DNA of 64,000 bases from Vibrio syngnathi (lineage in GTDB: Bacteria > Pseudomonadota > Gammaproteobacteria > Enterobacterales > Vibrionaceae): positions 620,001 to 684,000 of the forward strand of contig NZ_CP017917.1 in the NCBI RefSeq assembly GCF_002119525.1, written 5' to 3'. The translations under genes were made by a program, and so were the position numbers. The stretch's first letter is position 1. Each line of letters starts with the position of its first letter. Shown here in pieces: positions 26,818-35,093 of the stretch. The notes below the pieces were generated by a model. It made no database searches. It was given only the letters and a program-made list of their open reading frames with translations, and was not told the origin of the DNA.

Positions 26818-28191
26818 ATGAGTTTCAAATCGCATTTAGTGCTGTTCACAAGCTTGTGGTTTCTACTCGTGAGTGTGGTGATTGCTTACACCTATCATTG
26901 GCAAAAAGAGACCATAGAACAAAGAACCAAGCAGAGCTTACATAAAGAGCTCGCGGTGCATATGCGTGATGATAATCCTCTCATGATTGGGACCGACTAC
27001 AACCCCAAAGCACTCAAATCTATATTCCATACCTTGATGTTGATAGGGCCAGATTTCGATATCTATTTTCTTGATAGTCAGGGCAATATTACGACTCATG
27101 CTGCACCGGAAGGCACTGTGTTAGCGAATCAGATAGACCTAGCACCCATTCAACAGTTCTTAAACGACGAGCCATATCCCATTTTGGGCGAAGACCCGAT
27201 CAACCCAGGCTATCCTAAAGTATTTTCTGTGGCGGCGATTGCAGAGTTAGGTTCAACCGTGGGGTATTTGTATGTGGTGATTGGCAGTAATCGCCATACT
27301 GTAATCACCAACTCTCAGGTTGATACGCCATATATTGCGCTAGCAGGGCTTGTTCTGGTTTCTATCTTGGGCTTTGCAATTGGTGCGTATCTGTTAGTGA
27401 AACGCAGTTTGTTGAACCCAATAGAGGCGGTAACCAATAAATTGCAGCAACAAGCTGAACAAGACTTTCGATTGGAACCTAACTTTGTCCATCAAGTCCC
27501 AGAATTAGTGCCTATTGCGCGTTCTTATCAATTGATGGCGAAACACATTCAACAACAATTCTTGCAGCTTGAGTATCAGTCATCACACCGTAGACAAAGC
27601 TTATTACAGCTCAGTCATGATTTGAAAACGCCACTGTCGAGTGTGTTGGGTTATCTAGAAACGTGGAAGATTAAAAATCCGAAGTCAGACCCGCTGATTG
27701 ACGTCGCTTACCGTAATGGCAACAAGTTGTCTGAACAGCTCCATTCACTACTCGATAGCGCCAAGAATGATAATCCTGTGCCTACATATCAATACGCTTC
27801 AATCGATTTCAATATGTTGATGAACGAATGCTTGGAAACGATACAAAGCCAGTATCGCCACAAGAATGTTGAGTTGAACGTCAATATGCCTCAAGGAATC
27901 AAGGCTGTAGGTGATGGTGATTTGCTTGAGAGGCTGATCTTGAATCTGCTAGATAATGCGTTGAGGCATAGCCCGAGCGGAACAATGGTGTCGTTAGATG
28001 TAGGTTTAGAATCGGATTCAAAACGGGTGAAGGTCGTTATCCATAATGAAGTTGAACTAGAAGCACCTAATGGTTCGTTAGGTATTGGCACCAAAATCGC
28101 TCAGTCGATACTGATGTTGCATCATAGCGTGTTAGAAACAACAAAGGCAGAGAACTCATTTCAGCAAAGTTTCTACTTGCCTTCGGTATAG
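26818..28191 (+). CDS. sensor histidine kinase
   Basis: A 457-residue inner-membrane kinase: membrane segment 1 (about 7-25), a 145-residue periplasmic sensor region with no family I recognise, membrane segment 2 (about 172-194), a HAMP-like linker, the phosphoacceptor His267 in LSHDLKTPLSS, and an ATP-binding domain (LNLLDNALRHS). The glycine boxes are weakly conserved (NGSLGIGTKIAQSI). I start at the ATG at 26818 after GAGGAGAA; the frame is open to a GTG at 26758. Cognate to the regulator just upstream. Confidence 0.93.
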   Translation: MSFKSHLVLFTSLWFLLVSVVIAYTYHWQKETIEQRTKQSLHKELAVHMRDDNPLMIGTDYNPKALKSIFHTLMLIGPDFDIYFLDSQGNITTHAAPEGTVLANQIDLAPIQQFLNDEPYPILGEDPINPGYPKVFSVAAIAELGSTVGYLYVVIGSNRHTVITNSQVDTPYIALAGLVLVSILGFAIGAYLLVKRSLLNPIEAVTNKLQQQAEQDFRLEPNFVHQVPELVPIARSYQLMAKHIQQQFLQLEYQSSHRRQSLLQLSHDLKTPLSSVLGYLETWKIKNPKSDPLIDVAYRNGNKLSEQLHSLLDSAKNDNPVPTYQYASIDFNMLMNECLETIQSQYRHKNVELNVNMPQGIKAVGDGDLLERLILNLLDNALRHSPSGTMVSLDVGLESDSKRVKVVIHNEVELEAPNGSLGIGTKIAQSILMLHHSVLETTKAENSFQQSFYLPSV

Positions 28192-28224
28192 TTCTGTCTG
28201 CCTTCGATTCGGAGATATTCGAGT

Positions 28225-28680
28225 CTAACCGTTTTCTTTACCTTCATTTACCTCAGCATAGAAGTGCAGCAACTCTGTGAGCTCTTTTACCCAACCAAAT
28301 GCTTCTGTGGGTGCTTTCAACAAAATCTTCTCGACTTTGTCACAGTGAATTTCAAGGCTGATCGCTTGCTCAAGGTTGAACGACATTGCATAAAAGTGCC
28401 AAAGCAATAGCCGAGTCATGCGTTCGATGTTTTGTTGTGAGTTATCCGACTCACTAAACGCAAGATTCACTTCACTCAGCGCGATTGCAGTCATTCGAAG
28501 CATCGCATCAAACTTCGCTGATTGCATACGCTCTTCATTGGTCACTTCTTCCTGTTCGAACGTAAACAGTTCCGTCATTGCATCTTCAGGGACAAGGCGA
28601 TGAATCATTCTTAAACTAAATTCTTCTAGTTCTTCACGAGGCATGTTGTTTAAGCAAGTTAAAGTGTAATCGCGTTGCAT
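28225..28680 (-). CDS. hypothetical helical protein
   Basis: A 151-residue, acidic, apparently all-helical soluble protein with no signal peptide, membrane segment or motif I recognise. Leucine- and methionine-rich helices (IERMTRLLLWHFYAMSF, ELTELLHFYAEV) suggest an oligomer or binding partner. The ATG at 28680 follows AAGAGA and is preferred to an upstream TTG. It converges with the histidine kinase gene and stands alone. Probably a Vibrio-specific gene. Confidence 0.65.
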   Translation of the reverse strand: MQRDYTLTCLNNMPREELEEFSLRMIHRLVPEDAMTELFTFEQEEVTNEERMQSAKFDAMLRMTAIALSEVNLAFSESDNSQQNIERMTRLLLWHFYAMSFNLEQAISLEIHCDKVEKILLKAPTEAFGWVKELTELLHFYAEVNEGKENG

Positions 28681-28750
28681 GGTGTTCTCTTGGATCTGCA
28701 AAAAGGTCGGACAGTTTAATGGAGAAGCGAGTTCAGAAAAAGCAGATTTT

Positions 28751-28812
28751 AGATAAGCCTACGTTTGTGGGCTTATCTGTGTACTACAAGCCCTAAGATC
28801 GATGCTTAGGGC
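28751..28812. other. two consecutive hairpins downstream of the EamA gene
   Basis: AGATAAGCC/GGCTTATCT (28751-28778) and GCCCTAAG/CTTAGGGC (28790-28812). Neither has a proper T-tract. They may protect the 3' end of the transporter mRNA. Confidence 0.45.
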
Positions 28813-28836
28813 AACGGTACGTTGTTCAAACGCAGC

Positions 28837-29796
28837 TCAGGCTTTGCTATGGCTTGGCGGTTGATACTGCATAGACTTGTCATGCTTCATGAAAATGTTG
28901 CTCGCGACCAAGCTGCCGATGCAAATCGAACCAAGCGCTAACCAAGTTATCGTATCCGGAATTTCGTTGAACAGTGGGATCGCCAACAAGGTTGCAACAG
29001 CGGGTGTTGCACTGCCAAAAGCAGCAGAGCGCTCAGCCCCTAAAGTATTAACAGCATATAAATATGTGAATGCCGCGATTAAGCCGGCGCCCACACCTTG
29101 CACAGCTGAATGCACTGCAAGCTCAGTAACTGGCCATTGAGAAATTGGTGTGACCATCAAATGGCTAGGGAGGGTTCCTGTCATGATGAGGACCAGCAAT
29201 AGTAAAGTGGATCCGAATGAAATGAAACCTGCACTCACAAGTGCATTAAGATTGGCAACACGTGCTGAGATGGTAAAAGTCGCCCACATTAGGCTGCCAC
29301 ACAAAAACAACAAGTGACCTTTGGTGTATTCAAAGTTGAAGCTGGTTAGGCTACTTCCCAGAAACAAAAATATCCCAAGCAAAACCAGACCTAAACCAAC
29401 GACACGGTGTCGGCTGAGTGGCTGCTTAAAAAAGAGTACAGCGATCCCTGTTACGAACAGAGGAAGCGTTCCCGGAACCAAGGCGCTCCCGTGTGATACC
29501 GGAACAAACTGCATGGCTGTCCCTGCAACGAGTAAATAAGGCAACCCGCACCCAATGAACATACCGACCAAGTATCGACTTGGGACAGCTGCGATTGTAC
29601 TGCGTGCTTTCCACACCAAAGGCAATAGCACCAATGCAGGTATGAGGAATCGAGTCAGTGCGATGTCTGCAGGTGTTAAATCTGAGTTTGCGCCGCCTTT
29701 AAGAGAAAGGAAAAAGCTCGCCCAGATGAGCAGAGTGACAGTAATAGATAAATAGCCAAGCTTCATAATAAACAAGGAAAGTGGATGATGACTCAT
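28837..29796 (-). CDS. DMT-superfamily (EamA) transporter
   Basis: A membrane protein of about 319 residues with ten hydrophobic helices arranged as two EamA repeats (LTRFLIPALVLLPL in the first, AALGS-like AAFGSATPAVATLLAIPLFNE in the second). Members export amino acids, nucleotides or metabolites. The start is uncertain: ATG at 29796 or 29766, neither with a clear ribosome-binding site. It is divergent from an Lrp/AsnC regulator about 120 bases away, an arrangement typical of amino-acid exporters controlled by that regulator. Confidence 0.9.
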   Translation of the reverse strand: MSHHPLSLFIMKLGYLSITVTLLIWASFFLSLKGGANSDLTPADIALTRFLIPALVLLPLVWKARSTIAAVPSRYLVGMFIGCGLPYLLVAGTAMQFVPVSHGSALVPGTLPLFVTGIAVLFFKQPLSRHRVVGLGLVLLGIFLFLGSSLTSFNFEYTKGHLLFLCGSLMWATFTISARVANLNALVSAGFISFGSTLLLLVLIMTGTLPSHLMVTPISQWPVTELAVHSAVQGVGAGLIAAFTYLYAVNTLGAERSAAFGSATPAVATLLAIPLFNEIPDTITWLALGSICIGSLVASNIFMKHDKSMQYQPPSHSKA

Positions 29797-29915
29797 TATG
29801 GGGCACTTGGTGTGCCACAAGTTGGCAAGTTTTGTTCTAACTTAAGTTATGGTTGATGATTTCTGCTAATATTTCTCTAATTATTAACGAATTTAACCAA
29901 TAATCGGTATTTGCT

Positions 29916-30374
29916 ATGGATAGGATTGATAGACATCTTCTTGAGTTGCTTCAGAAAGACGGCAGGCTAACCACGGCTGAGTTAGCAGATGAAGTTGGCT
30001 TATCGGCTTCACCATGCGCAAGGCGAATCAAAAGACTGGAAGAAAAAGGGATTATTGATGGCTATCGTGTAAGCCTGTCACGAGAACAGGTCGGTATCGC
30101 AATGAGTGTGTTTGTTGAGGTGAGCTTAAACAACCACCAAGAAGTGTCGATTGATAAATTTGAAAGTGCCGTTGTCGAGATGGAAGAGGTCATCAGCTGC
30201 CACGTTGTATCCGGGGCTTATGATTACTTGTTAGAAGTTGTCAGTCCTAACTTGATGGCTTACGAAGCATTTACCAGAAAGCTCCAGCGACTCTCCAACG
30301 TAAAAGACATACATACCCATCTTGCGATTAGGCAAGTGAAAGGCAATGCGCCACTTCCGGTTTATACTGACTAA
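29916..30374 (+). CDS. Lrp/AsnC-family regulator
   Basis: A 152-residue regulator. N-terminal winged helix-turn-helix (LTTAELADEVGLSASPCARRIKRLEEKGII) and a C-terminal RAM/AsnC ligand domain (SCHVVSGAYDYLLEVVSPNL) that binds amino acids and drives oligomerisation. Length normal. Divergent from the EamA transporter gene, which is its likely target; the amino acid sensed is unknown. Confidence 0.94.
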   Translation: MDRIDRHLLELLQKDGRLTTAELADEVGLSASPCARRIKRLEEKGIIDGYRVSLSREQVGIAMSVFVEVSLNNHQEVSIDKFESAVVEMEEVISCHVVSGAYDYLLEVVSPNLMAYEAFTRKLQRLSNVKDIHTHLAIRQVKGNAPLPVYTD

Positions 30375-30491
30375 GTATAGGTAGGGGAGACGTCTTTGGG
30401 GCTAATGAGCTGAAAACGAAATGACTTTCGTTGTTAAACTAGAGTGCCGCTGCTCCTAAAGACTATCGTCAAATACCAGATGCGCAACAAT

Positions 30492-30523
30492 AAAAAACGG
30501 AGCACCTCGTGAAAGGTACTCCG
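30492..30523 (-). terminator. terminator of the 80-residue gene
   Basis: On the minus strand CGGAGTACC/AGGTGCTCCG (one mismatch) followed by TTTTTTA. Its placement supports the small gene upstream being real. Confidence 0.85.
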
Positions 30524-30542
30524 TATATGATAGGTGCAAAAC

Positions 30543-30785
30543 TTAGTGATACTTAAAGTTAGAGATTGAACAATCCCCGGTTTGAGCGTTAATTCTGAAT
30601 GAAAAAGCATGTGAATGATAATCCACACCGTCATTCCAAATCGTCTCTCCAAATATCTTACATAGCTCTAGCTCACTTACTGAACCGAACTCTTCCATGT
30701 GTTTAGCGACAGATAAAAGTTTACCTCTTATCTCTGCAGTCCCTTCCGTGTTACTCAAGCAGTTGAAAGCCATAGTTTTTTGCAT
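30543..30785 (-). CDS. small hypothetical protein
   Basis: An 80-residue soluble protein without recognisable motif; a second ATG four codons in is possible. The middle (MEEFGSVSELELCKIFGETIW) looks helical and the end (HAFSFRINAQTGDCSISNF) like a beta hairpin. A rho-independent terminator sits 20 bases after the stop, which argues for a genuine transcript. Isolated gene in an AT-rich neighbourhood. Confidence 0.6.
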   Translation of the reverse strand: MQKTMAFNCLSNTEGTAEIRGKLLSVAKHMEEFGSVSELELCKIFGETIWNDGVDYHSHAFSFRINAQTGDCSISNFKYH

Positions 30786-31045
30786 ATTACCTAGCCAAAA
30801 TGTTTCTTGTTATTAAGTTATATGAATAATCATGATAACAATTTTCTGGCGTTTGTAAATCTATTTTGTGATGAATATCTCACATAGTCGCTTGCATTGG
30901 TCGGAAAGTGAACGTCATTGTTGATAGTTACCACATTAGTTTTACAACTTATAGATAAAGCTTTGATTGATGCTTTTACTTAATGTGTTGGTTTGTTCGA
31001 CCTATGATTATTGGGATAATCAAGTTGAGCAAGTGAGTAATCATT

Positions 31046-31621
31046 TTAGTTTTGTACATCGTTTATTGGTTGGTTTGTGTGGCGAGCTTCGTCAATCATC
31101 GTCGCTTCTTTACGGTATTTTGAAGAGAGCTGACGAAATTTTTTACTGAGTGTATGAAGATCTTGCGAGAGTGATAGTGAGCTTTGTACGTGTACCTGTG
31201 CACTTTCTGTTTGACGCGGTAGTTTTGCTTTAGCGCAGTGTTTAGCTATGGTTTGCCACGAATGCGTTAGAGACTCCGCCCCATCTAGTTCTGTAGACAC
31301 AATGTATGCCTGTTTTAATAGAACCTCAGAGACATCATAAGCGGTATTCATATGACTATTGAGCTGCACATTAAATCTTTGCTCGTACTTTGCCCAAAGT
31401 CCAATGATCTGCTTTTCGTTGAAGTGTTTAGATAGCAGCGTTTGTGATTCATAGGTCGAGAGAACTTGGTTAAATTCTTCAGTGTATTGATTATAGCGTC
31501 CTTCAAAAGAGAGTTGGCGATCTAACAGTGTTTGCCAGTTTTCACGGTCACAATGGCCTGCTAACGCGATATCGGCACTCAGAGGTACACTAATAATGAC
31601 AACCTTCACCAAAAAATTCAT
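31046..31621 (-). CDS. hypothetical periplasmic protein
   Basis: A 191-residue protein with a signal peptide (about 1-21, ADIALA/GHC), two cysteines in the mature part (Cys at about 24 and 129) that could form a disulfide, and long glutamine-rich helices (TLLDRQLSFEGRYNQYTEEF, LHTLSKKFRQLSSKYRKE) suggesting a coiled coil. No family is recognised. It is divergent from another envelope gene. The role is unknown. Confidence 0.65.
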   Translation of the reverse strand: MNFLVKVVIISVPLSADIALAGHCDRENWQTLLDRQLSFEGRYNQYTEEFNQVLSTYESQTLLSKHFNEKQIIGLWAKYEQRFNVQLNSHMNTAYDVSEVLLKQAYIVSTELDGAESLTHSWQTIAKHCAKAKLPRQTESAQVHVQSSLSLSQDLHTLSKKFRQLSSKYRKEATMIDEARHTNQPINDVQN

Positions 31622-31726
31622 GATTTACCTCTACTTAACTCGCTCTCTATTAAGAGTATAGATGAGCAGCAACATGAGTTGATGTACACTTGAAACATAC
31701 CTAAAACGGAAGAGCTGGTGGATTTG

Positions 31727-32398
31727 ATGAAAAAAGCGCTGATCGCTTTAATTGTGTTATTAATATTGGGAGGAGGAGGGGCAGCATACTACTTCTTCGT
31801 CATGAAAAAAGACCCCACTCCGCCAGAGAAAACGGAAGAGCCGGCTGTTGAAGTCGCGGCGCAGTCTGAATCTGACCTTGCATCCCTCACTACTCGTCAG
31901 CCTGAGCCAGAACAGACTGAGTTCTACGTTTTAGATAGAAAACTTAAAGTAGTCGAGCAGCCCGAAATTGATGGTTTGATAACCGACTATCTTTATAAGG
32001 GGGAAAAGGTCGAACTACTAGAGAAGCAAGGCGAATGGGCTCGTATCTCTGACTATATTGTTTTAAAGGAAGGCGGACCACAGACGGCGGAATGGATTTC
32101 AATGTCTGGGCTATCTAGTGATGAAGTGATTATCTCTGAGCAAGAAAACAGAGAGATATTAGATTCATACTTGGCTAAATCTGATGATCTTAAAGTCTAT
32201 CAAGAGAAGTTCCGCAACACGGTTTCAGAGCTGATCTCTGATGGTGAATGTGACCCAAGTGACTTCGAGGAGTTAGGTGGTTGGGTTAAATCAGTCAAAT
32301 ACAGTAACCGAGACGTTTATTTCATTTATTGTGGTGGGTTGTCTCTTAAAAACAAAATTTATCTAGATGTAAATACTAATGAAGTATTCATTAAGTAG
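31727..32398 (+). CDS. membrane-anchored SH3-like protein
   Basis: A 223-residue protein with one N-terminal membrane anchor (about residues 4-25, glycine-rich LLILGGGGAAYYFFV), a proline/glutamate-rich linker, then a bacterial SH3-like fold (YLYKGEKVELLEKQGEWARISDY) of the kind found in envelope and cell-wall proteins. The C-terminal 80 residues (two cysteines, DGECDPSDF and FIYCGG) are unfamiliar. The ATG at 31727 follows GGTGG; a GTG three codons earlier is an alternative. Confidence 0.7.
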   Translation: MKKALIALIVLLILGGGGAAYYFFVMKKDPTPPEKTEEPAVEVAAQSESDLASLTTRQPEPEQTEFYVLDRKLKVVEQPEIDGLITDYLYKGEKVELLEKQGEWARISDYIVLKEGGPQTAEWISMSGLSSDEVIISEQENREILDSYLAKSDDLKVYQEKFRNTVSELISDGECDPSDFEELGGWVKSVKYSNRDVYFIYCGGLSLKNKIYLDVNTNEVFIK

Positions 32399-32490
32399 AG
32401 AACTGCTGTTTTATTGATTCGTTAATACCACCGTCTAGAGCTGTGGTGCTTGTTTCTTAAGGCTATAGCACCAAATACATTGGAGGTGAA

Positions 32491-32574
32491 ATGAGTTTTT
32501 GGTTACTGATCAAAATTGGATATGAGCTGATAACGGGCGCAGAAAAGAATGGTTTAAAAAAGAAAAGCCACTGA
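32491..32574 (+). CDS. possible 27-residue micro-protein with a consensus ribosome-binding site
   Basis: The ATG follows GGAGGTGA, an exact anti-16S match, at optimal distance. The frame gives MSFWLLIKIGYELITGAE and a lysine-rich tail ending KKKSH: a short hydrophobic helix plus positive end, as in small membrane peptides. The stop codon falls inside the stem of the following terminator. It could be a real peptide, or a translated leader. No homologue is known to me. Confidence 0.5.
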   Translation: MSFWLLIKIGYELITGAEKNGLKKKSH

Positions 32575-32588
32575 AATCAGTGGCTTTA
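32563..32588 (+). terminator. terminator overlapping the micro-ORF stop
   Basis: Stem AAAGCCACTG/CAGTGGCTTT with a four-base loop. The same GCCACTG stem recurs at 34243. Confidence 0.8.
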
Positions 32589-32663
32589 TAGACTTGTCCG
32601 TTTTATCAAATCAGGCCATACATGGAAAGCGCTGACCTCATGACCCTTGAATAGCCGGCTCTA

Positions 32664-33863
32664 TTAAAAGAAAGGGGTGACATCAACTTCAGCCCTTGCT
32701 GGAGAGATAGCTTTCACAATCGTAAGCCAGCTGTGTTTCAGATCAACATATTTGACATCAATGAAACGTTTGTTTTTTCTTGAATAAAAGCACTTAACGA
32801 CAGGCTCAACAGGAGCATCATCATTCGACGTCCACACAATTCCAAGATGGCCATTGCTCAGCTCAACGATCGCCCCAATAGGGAAAATACCAATGCAATT
32901 AATAAATTTGTATACCAATTGCCGGTCTAAGTGATTAGGCGTCATACCTAACATGATTTTAAACGCTTCCGCTGGGCTCATTCCACGTTTGTAGCAACGG
33001 TCTGCCGTTAATGCGTCATAGATATCGACGATACAAGCCATTCGGCCGTGCTGCGGGATTTGCTCGCCACTCAGCCCATTCGGGTAACCAGTACCATCTA
33101 ACTTTTCATGGTGCATTAAACATACATCACGGCTAATTTGACTTAAGCCTTCGATTTTTTTGATGATAGGTTTAGCAAATACTTGATGTTGTTTGATGTG
33201 AGCGAACTCCTCCTCGGTTAAGCGAGAAGGTTTGTGTAACACCTTATCATCGATATGTACTTTACCAACATCATGAATAATCCCACCAATCGCCAAGGGC
33301 TTTAATCGCTCTTTGCCAAAACCCAAATGCTTGCCAAATGTGACCAAAAGTGTGGCTACATTAACGGAATGTTCAAGCAAATAGGCATCTTTCTTACGTA
33401 ATGCCGAAACACATTGCAAGGCATCTGAGTTAATCAGTGCTGATTCAATGAGCTCATCCGCCCAACCATCCAGTTCATCCGTAACAAACGTATGCGAATC
33501 AAATGTTGCCGTAATAATTTTCTGAGCAAGACCGCGCGCTTCTTGGATGATTCGCTCTGCATTTTTTTGCCTGACTTCTCGAGACGCTAATTTGCTTGGA
33601 GAATTCTTACTGTTCTTTTGTGGCCCCTTTGTCGTTTCATCATCAGGAACTGGATGAAATTTACAACCTTTTGCTGAGAGTTTCTTGTCAACCCAGACAT
33701 ATTGAATGCCTTTATTAACTAATGTATCGATTCCTTTCTTTGAAGACACGCGTCCAGCGTTAGATAAATAAACACGTTCACTTTTCTGAATTGATGTAAC
33801 AAACATTCCCACAACCAATGTGTCTATGGAAATTTTTACTGAGTCTTTAATATCGAACTGCAT
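32664..33863 (-). CDS. HD-GYP cyclic-di-GMP phosphodiesterase
   Basis: A 399-residue cytoplasmic protein: an N-terminal DUF3391-type region (about 8-70, LVVGMFVTSIQKSERVYLSN) and an HD-GYP domain that degrades c-di-GMP. Catalytic landmarks are intact: HSVNVATLL, HDVGK, HHEKLDGTGYP and the IVDIYDALTADRCYK helix. The C-terminal 60 residues form a small beta domain common in this type. The ATG at 33863 is preferred to a TTG three codons upstream. It opposes the cyclase at the window's left end, and may affect the fimbrial or motility genes. Confidence 0.94.
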   Translation of the reverse strand: MQFDIKDSVKISIDTLVVGMFVTSIQKSERVYLSNAGRVSSKKGIDTLVNKGIQYVWVDKKLSAKGCKFHPVPDDETTKGPQKNSKNSPSKLASREVRQKNAERIIQEARGLAQKIITATFDSHTFVTDELDGWADELIESALINSDALQCVSALRKKDAYLLEHSVNVATLLVTFGKHLGFGKERLKPLAIGGIIHDVGKVHIDDKVLHKPSRLTEEEFAHIKQHQVFAKPIIKKIEGLSQISRDVCLMHHEKLDGTGYPNGLSGEQIPQHGRMACIVDIYDALTADRCYKRGMSPAEAFKIMLGMTPNHLDRQLVYKFINCIGIFPIGAIVELSNGHLGIVWTSNDDAPVEPVVKCFYSRKNKRFIDVKYVDLKHSWLTIVKAISPARAEVDVTPFF

Positions 33864-33957
33864 TACATCCAATCAAGTGTTGCCGAAAACAATGTGATTC
33901 TAATCCAATTTCGCGACGAATCTAGTCAAATTGTTGATTTATTTACTCAAAAAGCCT

Positions 33958-34030
33958 GGAATTAGTAGTGAAACATCTGAAATTAATAGTAAAAGACCGG
34001 AATTAATAGGAAAAGACCGAAATTTCACCG
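33958..34030. repeat. 20-bp-period tandem repeat upstream of the HD-GYP gene
   Basis: Three full units and a partial one: GAATTAGTAGTGAAACATCT, GAAATTAATAGTAAAAGACC, GGAATTAATAGGAAAAGACC, then GAAATTTCACCG. The last two full units differ at two positions. The period is two helical turns, so a protein could bind the same DNA face repeatedly. They start about 95 bases before the HD-GYP gene's ATG. Confidence 0.65.
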
Positions 34031-34242
34031 ACTTATGCTTCGATCTTAGCGACATTGTTTACAACGGTTAAGTGGCAGTGTCGTAGTTAAGCAAATTAGC
34101 TGTTCGTTACTAACAGTTCTCTTCTAATCGAAGTGTCTATCTAAAGGGTTCTGTAGAAAGGGACTTTGTATTGTGGATGTGACAAAAGAAGTGAGGTAGG
34201 AAGGTTGCCATTAATTAATAAAAAGACAAAACGTCAGGTATT

Positions 34243-34271
34243 AAAAAAGCCACTGATTTCAGTGGCTTTTT
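34243..34271 (-). terminator. terminator of the nap operon
   Basis: Stem AAAAAAGCCACTGA/TCAGTGGCTTTTT on both strands, about 60 bases after the last nap-linked gene. Confidence 0.85.
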
Positions 34272-34333
34272 AGAGTCAACCCATATCCGAGTGGATTAAA
34301 ACTTGCTGATAAAAGTTGACGAACTCTCGATTT

Positions 34334-34471
34334 CTAATCGATCTTTTTGTCTTTACCCATAGATAAAATCCAAAGAGATACGGCTGCAACACCTGCGAAG
34401 CCACCAAGAATGATCACTGGCATGGCACTGTAACCTAGGATGTGCCAAATTACGTTTTCTAAAGTACTCAT
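34334..34471 (-). CDS. 45-residue membrane protein of the nap operon (TIGR02808-like)
   Basis: A small ORF begins at the ATG at 34471, preceded by AAGGAGCGA (strong ribosome-binding site), and encodes 45 residues with one membrane helix (about 16-38, MPVIILGGFAGVAAVSLWIL) and a charged end KDKKID. Its place, size and composition match the short TIGR02808-type proteins linked to Vibrio nap operons. It follows napC by 11 bases. Function unknown; it may help the quinol-nitrate electron path or assembly. Confidence 0.82.
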   Translation of the reverse strand: MSTLENVIWHILGYSAMPVIILGGFAGVAAVSLWILSMGKDKKID

Positions 34472-34482
34472 TCAATCGCTCC

Positions 34483-35064
34483 TTATTGCCAGCCTTCAAC
34501 GCCGTGCATATCTGGTAGTTTGTGTGCAATACCTTTGTGGCAGTCTACACACGTTTTTTCACCAGAAGCTAACGCTGTCGAGTGTTGCTTCGCACTACGA
34601 GGGCTCTGTTCTGAGAAGTCCATGTAATCGAATTGGTGACAGTTACGACACTCAAGTGAATCGTTCTTTTTCAATCGGGCCCATTCGCGTTCTGCTAGGT
34701 GAGCACGACGTGCTTTGAACTTTTCTTCAGTATTGATGGTTTTCGCAATAAAGTGTGCGTATAGCTCTTTAGAAGCCTGAACCTTACGAACAATTTTATC
34801 TGTCCACTCATGAGGTACGTGGCAGTCTGAACAGATAGCACGAACACCAGAACGGTTAGAGTAGTGAATTGTTTCTTGGATTTCAGCAACGATAGGTGCG
34901 TGACAACCAGAACAGAACTCTTCCGTATTGGTTGCTTCCATACCCGTGTTGAATGCACCCCAGAACAAAAGACCACCCGAGAAACCCAAGAACAAAACAA
35001 CGCCTACCGCTGCTTTACTTGGTGTCGCGAGTCTTTTCCAAAACGCTTTAAGTAATTTTATCAT
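34483..35064 (-). CDS. napC: NapC, membrane tetrahaem cytochrome c
   Basis: A 193-residue quinol dehydrogenase of the NapC/NirT family. One N-terminal membrane segment (about 18-37) and four CXXCH haem sites in the periplasmic part (CSGCH, CSDCH, CRNCH, CVDCH). It takes electrons from the quinol pool and passes them to NapB. Length is standard. It lies between napB and a 45-residue membrane protein in the same operon. Confidence 0.96.
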   Translation of the reverse strand: MIKLLKAFWKRLATPSKAAVGVVLFLGFSGGLLFWGAFNTGMEATNTEEFCSGCHAPIVAEIQETIHYSNRSGVRAICSDCHVPHEWTDKIVRKVQASKELYAHFIAKTINTEEKFKARRAHLAEREWARLKKNDSLECRNCHQFDYMDFSEQSPRSAKQHSTALASGEKTCVDCHKGIAHKLPDMHGVEGWQ

Positions 35065-35093
35065 ATATAGCCTCTCTTACAGTCCGGCTACGA

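Larger units (their letters stand above)
33864..34333. other. 470-base intergenic region
   Basis: Holds the promoter of the HD-GYP gene, a short tandem repeat and the nap terminator, each listed separately. From about 34040 to 34240 I see no gene, operator or stable RNA structure. Confidence 0.5.

Noticed and set aside
33864..34333. small RNA gene between the HD-GYP gene and the nap terminator
   Set aside because: The terminator belongs to the nap operon; no promoter plus own terminator arrangement could be recognised.
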